Assembly: GCA_044351265.1 (NCBI GenBank) | Contig: JBILGC010000053.1 | Location: 1-12,890, forward strand | Length of the DNA: 12,890 nucleotides | Direction of reading: 5' to 3' | Source: JAJTFA01 sp044351265 | GTDB taxonomy: Bacteria > Bacteroidota > Bacteroidia > UKL13-3 | Part shown: one piece after another, positions 1 to 7,344 of the stretch | How positions within the stretch are numbered: the stretch's first letter is position 1 | Layout: every line of letters starts with the position of its first letter | Notes under the pieces: generated by a model | The model's database searches: none | What the model was told of the DNA's origin: nothing | What the model saw: the letters and a program-made list of their open reading frames with translations, nothing else | Made by a program: the position numbers and the translations under genes

Positions 1-708
1 GTTGTGTATAACGGAAGTGGGAGCACTGTTACCGTAACCGGATTAACAATAGGAACAACCTACAATGTGACAATTTATGAGTACAATGGCTGGTATCAAA
101 CCAGTAATTATCAAACTTCAGGTGCTCTAAGCAGCAATGCCAACACGTTGCCGGTTACTTGGGTTGCGGTATCTGCCAATAAAATATCTCATGAAACAAT
201 AAGAATAGATTGGGAAACCGCATCTGAAATTAATAATGACTACTTTTCACTTGAAAGAAGCATTGATGCCATCAGCTTTGAAAATATAGCAAATGTAAAG
301 GGGCAGATAAACAATAATGGCGGTAAATACGTTTTTATTCATAAGCTTTCGGATAACGAAAAACAATTGAAAAAAATTTACTATCGCATTAAACAAACTG
401 ACTTTGATGGACTGTTTTCTTACTCAAATACTGTTAGCGTATTAATGGAAAAACAAGTGGGAGCAATAATCTGCTCTCCCAATCCTTTTAGTGAAACTTT
501 TAGTTTAACATTTACAAACAAGCTCCAATTGCCGGTGTTTAAACTATCCGATATCAATGGTAAGGAATACAAGCAACCCTTAATTTATGAACAAACAGAT
601 AATCAAATTAACTTTTATCGGTTGCATGATTTGCCTGCAGGCTATTACTGCTTGCAAATCCAAACAGCCGATGGAAATATCCGGCACATCAAACTCATTA
701 AACAATAA
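1..708 (+). CDS. C-terminal part of a secreted T9SS-sorted protein (5' end outside window)
   Basis: The frame is open to the left edge, so this is the 3' part of a longer gene; the GTG at position 4 is probably just an internal valine. About 235 residues are visible. Residues 1-50 resemble the end of a fibronectin type III-like domain (GLTIGTTYNVTIYEYNG). A linker with LPVTWVAVSA follows, then a beta-rich module with ASEINNDYFSLERS and YYRIKQTDFDG, both typical of modules preceding sorting domains in Bacteroidota. From about residue 157, SPNPFSETFSL starts a type A T9SS C-terminal sorting domain, which ends LPAGYYCLQIQTADGN and a basic tail. Such proteins cross the outer membrane by T9SS and are released or anchored at the surface. 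The function of the missing N-terminal part cannot be told. The stop is 7 nt before the preferred msrB start. Confidence 0.9.
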   Translation, partial: VVYNGSGSTVTVTGLTIGTTYNVTIYEYNGWYQTSNYQTSGALSSNANTLPVTWVAVSANKISHETIRIDWETASEINNDYFSLERSIDAISFENIANVKGQINNNGGKYVFIHKLSDNEKQLKKIYYRIKQTDFDGLFSYSNTVSVLMEKQVGAIICSPNPFSETFSLTFTNKLQLPVFKLSDINGKEYKQPLIYEQTDNQINFYRLHDLPAGYYCLQIQTADGNIRHIKLIKQ

Positions 709-715
709 GGACAAG
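587..715 (+). other. Possible alternative N-terminal lipoprotein leader of MsrB, overlapping the upstream gene
   Basis: An in-frame extension of msrB runs from an ATG at 587, just after an in-frame TAA at 581-583. Its 43 codons would encode a basic start (MNKQIIK), a hydrophobic stretch (LTFIGCMICLQA), a lipobox-like ITAC with cysteine 23, and a polar Ser/Asn/Lys linker. This is the form of a signal peptidase II substrate, and lipoprotein MsrBs occur in Bacteroidota. However, 587-708 also encodes the end of the upstream T9SS sorting domain in another frame, so the resemblance may be chance. No Shine-Dalgarno sequence precedes 587, but that is usual in this phylum. Confidence 0.35.
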
Positions 716-1135
716 ATGGATAGTTCAGAAGTAATAAAAACTGAAGAGGAGTGGAAAAAACAACTCACCCCAGAACAATACTATGTACTCAGGCAAAAAG
801 GAACCGAAAGGCCATTTACAGGAAAATTTGAAGCCCATTGGGAACTAGGTGTGTATACTTGTGCTGCCTGCGGAAATGAACTTTTTAAGTCAAATACAAA
901 ATTTGATGCAGGTTGTGGTTGGCCCAGTTTTTATGAAGCCTTGGATAAAACCAAAATAATAGAAAAGATGGATTATTCGCATGGCATGACTAGAGTTGAA
1001 ATTATGTGTGCCAAATGCGGTGGTCATCTTGGCCATGTATTTAATGATGGGCCGGCAGATAAAACGGGCTTACGTTATTGTGTAAACTCCTTATCACTTG
1101 ATTTTATTAAGAGTGATAGCACAAACACAAAATGA
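716..1135 (+). CDS. msrB: Peptide-methionine (R)-S-oxide reductase MsrB
   Basis: MsrB reduces methionine-R-sulfoxide in proteins back to methionine. With the ATG at 716 the protein is 139 residues, the usual length of a single-domain MsrB. Two CxxC pairs for structural zinc are present (C49/C52 in CAAC, C98/C101 in CAKC). The signature GCGWPSF lies at 66-72, HLGHVFNDGP at 104-113, and the catalytic cysteine is C122 in GLRYCVNS. C67 could be the resolving cysteine. The 716 start has an AAGGA at 707-711 and avoids overlap with the upstream gene. The same frame is open back to an ATG at 587 and would add a lipoprotein-like leader, listed separately. The next gene downstream is convergent, and no clear terminator hairpin was found in 1136-1188. 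Family assignment is certain; the start is less so. Confidence 0.95.
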   Translation: MDSSEVIKTEEEWKKQLTPEQYYVLRQKGTERPFTGKFEAHWELGVYTCAACGNELFKSNTKFDAGCGWPSFYEALDKTKIIEKMDYSHGMTRVEIMCAKCGGHLGHVFNDGPADKTGLRYCVNSLSLDFIKSDSTNTK

Positions 1136-1188
1136 AAATAATTCTTTCGAGCAAAAAAGCTATTAAATAACATAAAACACACTGAGCA

Positions 1189-1989
1189 TCAAAACACCCT
1201 AAGCCGAAAATGTTCTTTGGCCTGTTCTTTCCTAAAAAAAACGAGGCCAACAAAGAACAAGTCTAAAGTTACTGTTACATCAGGATGCTTCTTAATTTCC
1301 TTCCAGGCTTTAGCCATGCCTGTGCTCCAATAAATATCATCGAATATTAGAACACTAGTATTATGCACGTGAGGTAATAACTGATGAAAATAATCAAGCG
1401 TAGGCTGGTATTGATGATTACCATCTATATAAGCCAAATCAACTTTACCTAATTCAGACAATGCTTGTGGAAGGGCAACCTCGAATGTTCCTACTATAAC
1501 ATGAGCCTTTGGCAAACTCAAACTAATCAGATTAGCTTGCGCAGCCTTTGCTATTTCATCAGAACCCTCTATAGTAAAAACCTTACCTGATTCTCCGGCA
1601 GCTTTCGCAAGGTAGGCCGTTGTTAATCCCAAGGAAGTACCTAATTCAATAATGTGCGTGTATTTAAATCTTTTTATAAGATAATAAAATATCTGTTGTA
1701 GCCTGGCTTGTTTGGCGTGCAAATAAACCAGTTCCCTAACACTACGTTTCTTTCCAGAAAAGAGTGAAGAACCCGCTCCAAAATCCTTTTGTAAAAGCAC
1801 TTTACCATCTGCTTTTAATTGTTTCCTTAGCAACTCTATATCATCAAAGGCATAATTGACAGGTTGCCTCTTTATGCAGGTGTTGTATATGCTAAAAACA
1901 AATGGTGAGTGCAACACATCAATGCGTGTTGCATTTAAGTAATGGCGAACAAAGTGAAAGCAATAGGTAAAATTAATACCCGGAATCAT
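1189..1989 (-). CDS. Class I SAM-dependent methyltransferase, O-methyltransferase-like
   Basis: This 266-residue protein has a Rossmann-type methyltransferase core. Motif I is ELGTSLGLTT (115-124), the acidic residue that would bind the SAM ribose is in TIEGS (139-143), and YIDGNHQY (187-194) followed by FDDIYWS (216-222) matches the Methyltransf_24 / O-methyltransferase family 3 pattern. The first ~105 residues are a helical extension (HSPFVFSIYN) seen in Bacteroidota homologues. It has no signal peptide, so it is probably cytoplasmic. The substrate cannot be deduced. The ATG at 1989 lies 3 nt after the stop of the DUF349 gene, so the two are almost certainly co-transcribed and perhaps translationally coupled. 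The 3' end faces msrB convergently. Confidence 0.85.
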   Translation of the reverse strand: MIPGINFTYCFHFVRHYLNATRIDVLHSPFVFSIYNTCIKRQPVNYAFDDIELLRKQLKADGKVLLQKDFGAGSSLFSGKKRSVRELVYLHAKQARLQQIFYYLIKRFKYTHIIELGTSLGLTTAYLAKAAGESGKVFTIEGSDEIAKAAQANLISLSLPKAHVIVGTFEVALPQALSELGKVDLAYIDGNHQYQPTLDYFHQLLPHVHNTSVLIFDDIYWSTGMAKAWKEIKKHPDVTVTLDLFFVGLVFFRKEQAKEHFRLRVF

Positions 1990-1992
1990 TTC

Positions 1993-3951
1993 CTAGCGCT
2001 GCTCTTGTTTCATAAAACTCCTGATAAGCTTAAGCTTTTCTTCCAGTTTGGCAATATGCCTCCTTGTTATTGCTATTTTTTCAGTAGCCTGCTCAATCAT
2101 TGGATTAGAGCCTTTAGACTTGCTAAAGAAGCCTATATTATTTTCCCACGTATCAATATCTCCCTTAAGCCCTTTTATACGTTCAATTACAATTCTTTCC
2201 TCTCGTTTTAATTTTTGAATACCATTAGGAGCATTAACCAAAGCTTCAAAATGAGATTTCTCTTTAAGATCTTTTAACTCTTTATTGGCTTGTTTAAATT
2301 TATTAAAAACCTGATCGTTCAACTCACTGTACTTTTTCTGAATTGCTTCTTTCTCTCCCATTGGCACAAATCCGGCATTGTTCCACTCATCTTGAATTGC
2401 TTTCAGTTCATTTATCACATCAGTGCTGTCTTCCTTTTGCAATAAGTTCTCTAACTTACCAATCAAAGCTTTCTTCACTACAAGATTTTGCTTCTGTTCC
2501 TCAACCTGATTTGCAAAATGCTGTGCTTTTTTCTCGAAAAACACATCACAGGCAGATCTAAACCGTTTCCATACAGCATCAGATATCTTATCATGAACAG
2601 GCCCTGATTTTTTCCACTCTTCCTGCAATTTCTTGAGCTCTGCAGTCTGCTTATTCCAATCTATTGGGTTTGCAGCCAGTTGCTCGGCCTTCCCTATTAA
2701 ATCGTTTTTAAACTTTAGATTTTCGTTTCGCTCATGATGAAGTTGCTTAAAGAAAACATTCTTATTGTTAAAAAACTGATTGCGAGCCTCGCGAAACTCT
2801 TCCCATATTGATTCACGATACTTGAGGGGGACCATACCAATCTTTTTCCAGTCATCCATTAAACTATTGACAACATTTGTATGCTCATGCCAGTCTTTAA
2901 TGCGTGCTGTTTTAATATTTGACAATTCAAGAGCCTTAGCAAGTAAAGATTTCTTTGCCGCTAGGTTATCCTCACGCTTACGCTGATTATCTTCCATCAC
3001 GGCCTTAATCATATCATATATCTTATCACATTCTTGCTTAAAGCGGCTCCATATTTCCTCATTAGATTCAGGCGGCACAGGACCAATATTGCGCCAATCG
3101 TCCTGATATTTTTTCAACAGAATCAGTGCCTTTTTTGTGCTGGCCTCTTGCGCCAATTCTGCTACCTTTTTAGTTAAATCAATCTTCTGATCCAGGTTCT
3201 TTCTTCTGTCAAGCTCCTTTAGCTCATTAAAAATGGATAACCTGTCATAGAACCTATCTAGATGCAGCTTATACGACTCCCATAGTCTATCTAACTCATT
3301 CTTCGGTACGTTTCTAATTTGCTTCCACTCAACCTGCAAATCCTTTATCTTCCTTAAGCTGTCCTTTGTTTCTTCTGTTTCAGAAAGAAGTCTGATTTGA
3401 TCCAGAATGGATTCTTTCTTTCTTAGGTTATCATGTTTCTCTTTTTCCTGTCTTGCCTTTTCTTCAGAGCGCTTTTGTTTTAATTCTTTAAATGCCTGGT
3501 TGAATAGCTCTCGTGCATTATCTTTTTCCTTATATTCAAAGTCATCCTTTAAACCACCATCCTCAATAAACTTTTGCAGTGCCTGATTAAATTCTTCTTG
3601 CAATATATGATCAAGAGCAGGCTTAACTGCTTTGAGGATAGAAGCTGCTTCAGTTAATTCCTTTTCTTTTACCGCTTCAATCGTAACTTTTATAAGCTGG
3701 TCCTTGGTAAAAGAAGAATAATCAATAGCATCTTCCTCAAGCCCATCCAGTTCTTTTTCATCATCTGCTTGCTCATGGTCTTCTACATGCTCATCTGTTA
3801 GCAGAATAGGTAATTCATCATCAGATGAGGCCATGTTTGTTGTTGGCTTCGCATCAGTTGTTGTATCATTGGCCGATTGTTCTACGGCAGCATTCAACTC
3901 CGGATTTTCAATGGCCGGGTTGAGAGATTCAGCATTCAGTTGGTTAGTCAT
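1993..3951 (-). CDS. DUF349 repeat protein, cytoplasmic, coiled-coil rich
   Basis: From the ATG at 3951 the protein is 652 residues. The frame continues to a TTG at 3978, but the ATG is preferred because a -7 promoter element (3976-3983) overlaps that TTG. Residues ~41-76 are strongly acidic (Asp/Glu-rich), then a charged helical region follows. Five DUF349 repeats of about 60-75 residues can be counted at roughly 178-238, 257-317, 333-397, 415-475 and 490-552. Each carries a W in a (D/E)(D/E)W-like motif (W209, W286, W368, W446, W523), a following G/N-x-VP or GPV turn, and a conserved aromatic/helical end such as WSRFKQECDKIY. The C-terminal 100 residues look like a coiled coil. There is no signal peptide or membrane segment. 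The function of DUF349 proteins is not established to my knowledge. It is the first gene of an operon with the methyltransferase. Confidence 0.9.
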   Translation of the reverse strand: MTNQLNAESLNPAIENPELNAAVEQSANDTTTDAKPTTNMASSDDELPILLTDEHVEDHEQADDEKELDGLEEDAIDYSSFTKDQLIKVTIEAVKEKELTEAASILKAVKPALDHILQEEFNQALQKFIEDGGLKDDFEYKEKDNARELFNQAFKELKQKRSEEKARQEKEKHDNLRKKESILDQIRLLSETEETKDSLRKIKDLQVEWKQIRNVPKNELDRLWESYKLHLDRFYDRLSIFNELKELDRRKNLDQKIDLTKKVAELAQEASTKKALILLKKYQDDWRNIGPVPPESNEEIWSRFKQECDKIYDMIKAVMEDNQRKREDNLAAKKSLLAKALELSNIKTARIKDWHEHTNVVNSLMDDWKKIGMVPLKYRESIWEEFREARNQFFNNKNVFFKQLHHERNENLKFKNDLIGKAEQLAANPIDWNKQTAELKKLQEEWKKSGPVHDKISDAVWKRFRSACDVFFEKKAQHFANQVEEQKQNLVVKKALIGKLENLLQKEDSTDVINELKAIQDEWNNAGFVPMGEKEAIQKKYSELNDQVFNKFKQANKELKDLKEKSHFEALVNAPNGIQKLKREERIVIERIKGLKGDIDTWENNIGFFSKSKGSNPMIEQATEKIAITRRHIAKLEEKLKLIRSFMKQEQR

Positions 3952-3975
3952 AATAGCTAATTTCACTAGGGAGGT

Positions 3976-3983
3976 CAAAGGTA
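3976..3983 (-). promoter_or_regulatory. Bacteroidota -7 element for the DUF349 operon
   Basis: On the minus strand the sequence reads TACCTTTG, an exact match to the Bacteroidota -7 consensus TAnnTTTG. Transcription would start near 3969, giving a leader of about 18 nt before the ATG at 3951. No clear TTTG -33 element is seen at the expected distance, so this rests on the -7 match and its position. Confidence 0.55.
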
Positions 3984-3996
3984 AAGAAGAAAAACC

Positions 3997-4004
3997 TAAT
4001 TTTG
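3997..4004 (+). promoter_or_regulatory. Bacteroidota -7 element for the HMG-CoA lyase gene
   Basis: The plus strand reads TAATTTTG, an exact TAnnTTTG match. Transcription would start near 4011, about 24 nt before the ATG at 4035. It lies 13 bp from the oppositely oriented -7 element of the DUF349 operon. A convincing -33 TTTG is not seen. Confidence 0.55.
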
Positions 4005-4034
4005 TACGCCTAAAGCCTTCATTTTTAAATTAAG

Positions 4035-4895
4035 ATGCCCGTAAAAATCATTGAATGTCCGCGCGATGCCATGCAAGGTTTGCATGATTTTATACCTACA
4101 AATAAAAAAATTCAATATATCAATCAATTGCTCAAAGTTGGTTTTGATACCATAGACTTTGGCAGCTTTGTTTCGCCAAAAGCTATCCCTCAAATGCAGG
4201 ATACAACTGAGGTTCTTTACTCGCTTGAAATGAGTGAATCCAAGAGCAAACTTCTGGCAATTATTGCGAATACAAGAGGTGCAGAAACTGCAGCATCCTT
4301 CCCTGAAATTAGCTTCCTCGGATTCCCGTTTTCTATTTCTGAAACTTTCCAAAAGAGAAATACAAATAGCAGTATCGCTGGGTCACTAGTTACTGTTGAG
4401 CAAATACAAGAAATTTGTTTAAGATCAGGTAAACAATTGGTGGTTTACATTTCCATGGGTTTTGGAAATCCTTATGGAGATCCGTGGAGTACCGAAGTAG
4501 CAGAAAAATGGATTGCTGAAATGGATAAACTGGGCATTAAGATTATCTCGCTTTCCGATACCATTGGTATTGCCAAACCTCAAACAATAAGCTATTTATT
4601 TGGCAATCTTATTGCGGCCTTCCCGCATATCGAATTTGGTGCACACCTTCACACCACCCCTCACACTTGGCATGAAAAAATAGAGGCTGCTTTCACTAGC
4701 GGATGCAAAAGGTTTGATGGCGCATTGATGGGATATGGCGGCTGCCCAATGGCTACAGATAAACTCACTGGCAATATGGCAACTGAAAATCTACTGGCTT
4801 ACTTTAGCCAAAAGAATGAGCAAACCAACATAAAAGAAGAAAATTTTAACGCCTCAATGCTTATCGCTAATCAACTTTTTAGCGAGTATCACTAA
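4035..4895 (+). CDS. mvaB: Hydroxymethylglutaryl-CoA lyase
   Basis: The enzyme cleaves (S)-HMG-CoA to acetoacetate and acetyl-CoA, the last step of leucine degradation. The 286-residue protein is an HMGL-like TIM barrel. Compared with the human enzyme, R10/D11 in ECPRDAMQ correspond to the catalytic Arg and the metal-binding Asp, FGSFVSPKAIPQMQD (42-56) and SETFQKRNTNSSI (102-114) match the family signatures, and SLSDTIG (172-178) is conserved. H204 and H206 of GAHLH are the metal-binding histidines, C237 in GGCPMA is the active-site cysteine, and N247 in TGNMATE is the metal-binding Asn. Variations are ECPRDA instead of the usual VGPRDG, HTT instead of HDT, and one extra residue between C237 and N247. 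It is a single gene, transcribed divergently from the DUF349 operon. The symbol follows Pseudomonas usage. Confidence 0.9.
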   Translation: MPVKIIECPRDAMQGLHDFIPTNKKIQYINQLLKVGFDTIDFGSFVSPKAIPQMQDTTEVLYSLEMSESKSKLLAIIANTRGAETAASFPEISFLGFPFSISETFQKRNTNSSIAGSLVTVEQIQEICLRSGKQLVVYISMGFGNPYGDPWSTEVAEKWIAEMDKLGIKIISLSDTIGIAKPQTISYLFGNLIAAFPHIEFGAHLHTTPHTWHEKIEAAFTSGCKRFDGALMGYGGCPMATDKLTGNMATENLLAYFSQKNEQTNIKEENFNASMLIANQLFSEYH

Positions 4896-4964
4896 ACATT
4901 AACTACACAAAGTCTCGGGAAGTTGAATAAGCTACTTTCAGCCGGGATAAATTGTAAAACTTAA

Positions 4965-5032
4965 AAGTGCTTGTCTGCTGCTATATGATGAAGAAACAAT
5001 TAGCATGGCTACAGCAAAACAGACAAGCACTT
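4965..5032 (-). terminator. 13-bp perfect inverted repeat between convergent genes, possible terminator
   Basis: AAGTGCTTGTCTG at 4965-4977 is exactly complementary to CAGACAAGCACTT at 5020-5032. The arms are separated by 42 nt, with a further TGCT/AGCA pairing (4979-4982 with 5013-5016) just inside. On the minus strand the second arm runs into CTTTTAAGTTTTAC, so it could terminate the phoH-purC-NHL operon, whose last stop is at 5039. The plus side has no T-run. The long loop is unusual for an intrinsic terminator, so the role is uncertain although the repeat itself is certain. Confidence 0.45.
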
Positions 5033-5038
5033 CAAAGA

Positions 5039-6382
5039 CTAAGGTTTTTTAACCAGTTTAATTATTTGCCTACCTTCTTCTGATTCAAGATTAAAGATAT
5101 ACATCCCTTCTGCTAGACTTGAGGCATTGATTTTTTGAACACCATAATTAAGCGTTCCGCTTAGCACCTGCTTTCCTGAAAGGTCAATCACTGTATAGTT
5201 AGCCTGTGCTGTATGAACTTCAATATTAAAGTAATCAATAAATGGATTTGGGAAAGCATAAAGCATTGATTGATTATTTAATTCTGATAATGAAGTTGGC
5301 GAACTTGTAGGTAACGTTATTCTCTTAATTTTATGATTGCCGGCATCACATACATATAAAGAACTGTCATAAAAATAAATAAAGGCTGGATCGTTGAACC
5401 TGGCATTTGTGCCCATACCATCAATATCTCCATCAGTATCAGCCTTCCCTGCAAATGTAGTTACCTCATTTCCGGATATTTTACGAATGGTATGACCTGG
5501 CATCCCTTCGCTCACATAAATATTCCCGGCATTATCTTTTGCAAGACCTATTGGCGACATAAATGAGGCAGTCAACAGTGTACCGTCATCAAAATCATTC
5601 ATTCCATCACCCGCAAATGTGCTTACCATGCCTGTAGATAGATTAATCTTCCTTATACGGGCATTACCCTGATCAGCAACAAGCAAATTGTTGACATCTA
5701 GTAAAAGTAAACCCATCGGATTTATAAATCTTGCACTGTCCTTATACCCATCAACGTATCCTGCAACACCATCTCCGGCAATAGTACTTACCATACCAGT
5801 ATTACTTATTTTTCTAATAGCATGATTGCCGGCATCCGCCAAGTAAATATTTCCAACTGCATCTTTTATCATGCCTGCAGGCATATTGAACTCTGCATAA
5901 GCCATTAGGGTGTCTTTAAGGCCACCCAAATCATTATTTATTCCCGCATAAGTACTAACATTTTGAACCGTTCCAATATTTTGGAAAGGAGAAATAACCC
6001 TTATGCAGTTATTTTGCTCATCACTCACCAATATCCTTCCCAACGTATCAATTAATATTGCTCTTGGTGTATTAAACTTTGCAAGAACTCCGGTTGCATT
6101 TGCGTTACCTGCACCTGAACTAAGTGAACCAGCCCTTGCAATCACCTGTCCGGCATTTCTGTCAATCATTCTTACCCTATTTCCATCTTTTTCTAATACC
6201 CATATTCGATTGCTGTTATCAAAAGCCAATGCATAAGGGGAATTAAAGGTTGCTGCAGAAACAGAAATACTTGCCGGTACCGATGTGCCTTGAATGCCGC
6301 TACCATAAACGGTTGTAACGTTCTGAGCATTTACCGATGTAAATGCATAAATTAATAATGAACTGAGTACTAGTTTTTTCAT
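5039..6382 (-). CDS. Secreted NHL-repeat beta-propeller protein with T9SS sorting domain
   Basis: The 447-residue protein begins with a Sec signal peptide (KKLVLSSLLIYAFTSVNA, likely cut before QN at about residue 20). Six NHL-type propeller blades can be counted at about 44-74, 100-130, 162-193, 217-247, 272-302 and 327-356. They carry recurring FNxP, GNIYLADAGNHAIRKI and VSTFAGDG elements. From about residue 373, YAFPNPFIDYFNIEV opens a type A T9SS C-terminal sorting domain ending LAEGMYIFNLES and a Lys-rich tail. It is therefore predicted to be exported across both membranes. NHL propellers are usually binding or scaffold modules; the ligand is unknown and no catalytic domain is seen. Its ATG overlaps the purC stop codon (ATGA, 6379-6382), implying co-transcription and probable translational coupling with a purine gene, which looks functionally unrelated. 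Confidence 0.9.
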   Translation of the reverse strand: MKKLVLSSLLIYAFTSVNAQNVTTVYGSGIQGTSVPASISVSAATFNSPYALAFDNSNRIWVLEKDGNRVRMIDRNAGQVIARAGSLSSGAGNANATGVLAKFNTPRAILIDTLGRILVSDEQNNCIRVISPFQNIGTVQNVSTYAGINNDLGGLKDTLMAYAEFNMPAGMIKDAVGNIYLADAGNHAIRKISNTGMVSTIAGDGVAGYVDGYKDSARFINPMGLLLLDVNNLLVADQGNARIRKINLSTGMVSTFAGDGMNDFDDGTLLTASFMSPIGLAKDNAGNIYVSEGMPGHTIRKISGNEVTTFAGKADTDGDIDGMGTNARFNDPAFIYFYDSSLYVCDAGNHKIKRITLPTSSPTSLSELNNQSMLYAFPNPFIDYFNIEVHTAQANYTVIDLSGKQVLSGTLNYGVQKINASSLAEGMYIFNLESEEGRQIIKLVKKP

Positions 6383-7332
6383 AAGTGTTTGTGATTTAGA
6401 TATTGATTAATGTTGTTTTCTATGCGTTTTTCAATGTCGGAATAATCTGCCTTTGCAAACTTTTTACCGGTTATCCTTTCAAAAAGTTCTATATAACGAT
6501 CTGTTATGCTTTGCACAAACTCATCACTCATCTCTGGCTGCAATTCTCCTGCGTTTCCTCTGAAACCATTTTCAATCAGCCACTGTCTTACAAATTCCTT
6601 TGATAATTGACGCTGATGTTGGTCTTTGCTTTGTATCGCTTCATACGTATCTGCATAAAAGTAACGAGAAGAATCAGGTGTATGTATCTCATCTATCAGC
6701 ATGATTTTCCCTTCCTTATTACCAAATTCATACTTTGTATCTACTAAAATTAGTCCTTGCTGCTTTGCCTGATTACTGCCCATTTCATAAAGCCTTCTTG
6801 TATATGCTTCCATCTGGGTATATTCGCCCTCGCCAATCAAACCCTGCTTTAAAATCTCCTCTCTTGAAATATCTTCATCATGCCCCTTATCAGCTTTTAT
6901 TGTAGGGGTAATAATTGGGTTAGGTAATCGGTCGTTTTCTTTTAAGCCTTCAGGTAATTCAACTCCGCAAACACTCCTTTTACCTAACTTATATTCACGC
7001 CATGCATGGCCTGCTAAATAACCTCTAATTACCATCTCTACCTTGTAAGGTTTGCAGGTATGGCCAATGGTTACATTTGGATCAGGACTATTAATTTTCC
7101 AAACTGGAACCTCTGCACTTGCCATATCCAGAAAAAAAGATGCAATTTGATTCAGCACCTGACCTTTGTAAGGTATAGCTCTTTTTAATACCACATCAAA
7201 AGCAGAAATGCGGTCGCAGGCAATCATCACAAGTAATTCATCATTGATGTTATAAACATCCCTAACCTTACCCCTATAAAAACCAACCTGGTTTTTAAAA
7301 AAATAATTTGTTGAAACAAGCGCTTTCTCCAT
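6379..7332 (-). CDS. purC: Phosphoribosylaminoimidazole-succinocarboxamide synthase (SAICAR synthetase)
   Basis: PurC joins CAIR and L-aspartate using ATP to make SAICAR in de novo purine synthesis in the cytoplasm. The 317-residue length is that of the longer, yeast Ade1-like form found in Bacteroidota rather than the ~240-residue E. coli form. Visible motifs are GKVRDVY (21-27, nucleotide binding), CDRISAFD (39-46), TPTIKADKGHDEDIS (142-156), LVDTKYEFG (196-204, a PROSITE-type signature region) and DEIHTPDSSRY (214-224). The ATG at 7332 is 12 nt downstream of the phoH stop, and the stop overlaps the start of the NHL gene by 4 nt. It is the middle gene of a three-gene minus-strand unit. No purine riboswitch or PurR-like operator was recognised. 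Confidence 0.97.
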   Translation of the reverse strand: MEKALVSTNYFFKNQVGFYRGKVRDVYNINDELLVMIACDRISAFDVVLKRAIPYKGQVLNQIASFFLDMASAEVPVWKINSPDPNVTIGHTCKPYKVEMVIRGYLAGHAWREYKLGKRSVCGVELPEGLKENDRLPNPIITPTIKADKGHDEDISREEILKQGLIGEGEYTQMEAYTRRLYEMGSNQAKQQGLILVDTKYEFGNKEGKIMLIDEIHTPDSSRYFYADTYEAIQSKDQHQRQLSKEFVRQWLIENGFRGNAGELQPEMSDEFVQSITDRYIELFERITGKKFAKADYSDIEKRIENNINQYLNHKHL

Positions 7333-7344
7333 AATGTAATCTGG

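Noticed and set aside
1942..2211. Plus-strand open frame of 89 codons spanning the junction of the DUF349 and methyltransferase genes
   Set aside because: It is antisense to two well-supported genes and has no recognisable family or export features.
3952..3978. TTG start at 3978 for the DUF349 protein
   Set aside because: It overlaps the predicted -7 promoter element, and an ATG is available at 3951.
3996..4352. Minus-strand open frame of 118 codons
   Set aside because: It lies opposite the start of HMG-CoA lyase, has no recognisable domain, and covers the divergent promoter region.
5333..5860. Recurring 'gattgccggcatc' type sequence on the plus strand
   Set aside because: It is the complement of the repeated DAGNH codons in NHL blades, so it is protein repeat structure, not a separate DNA repeat or CRISPR.
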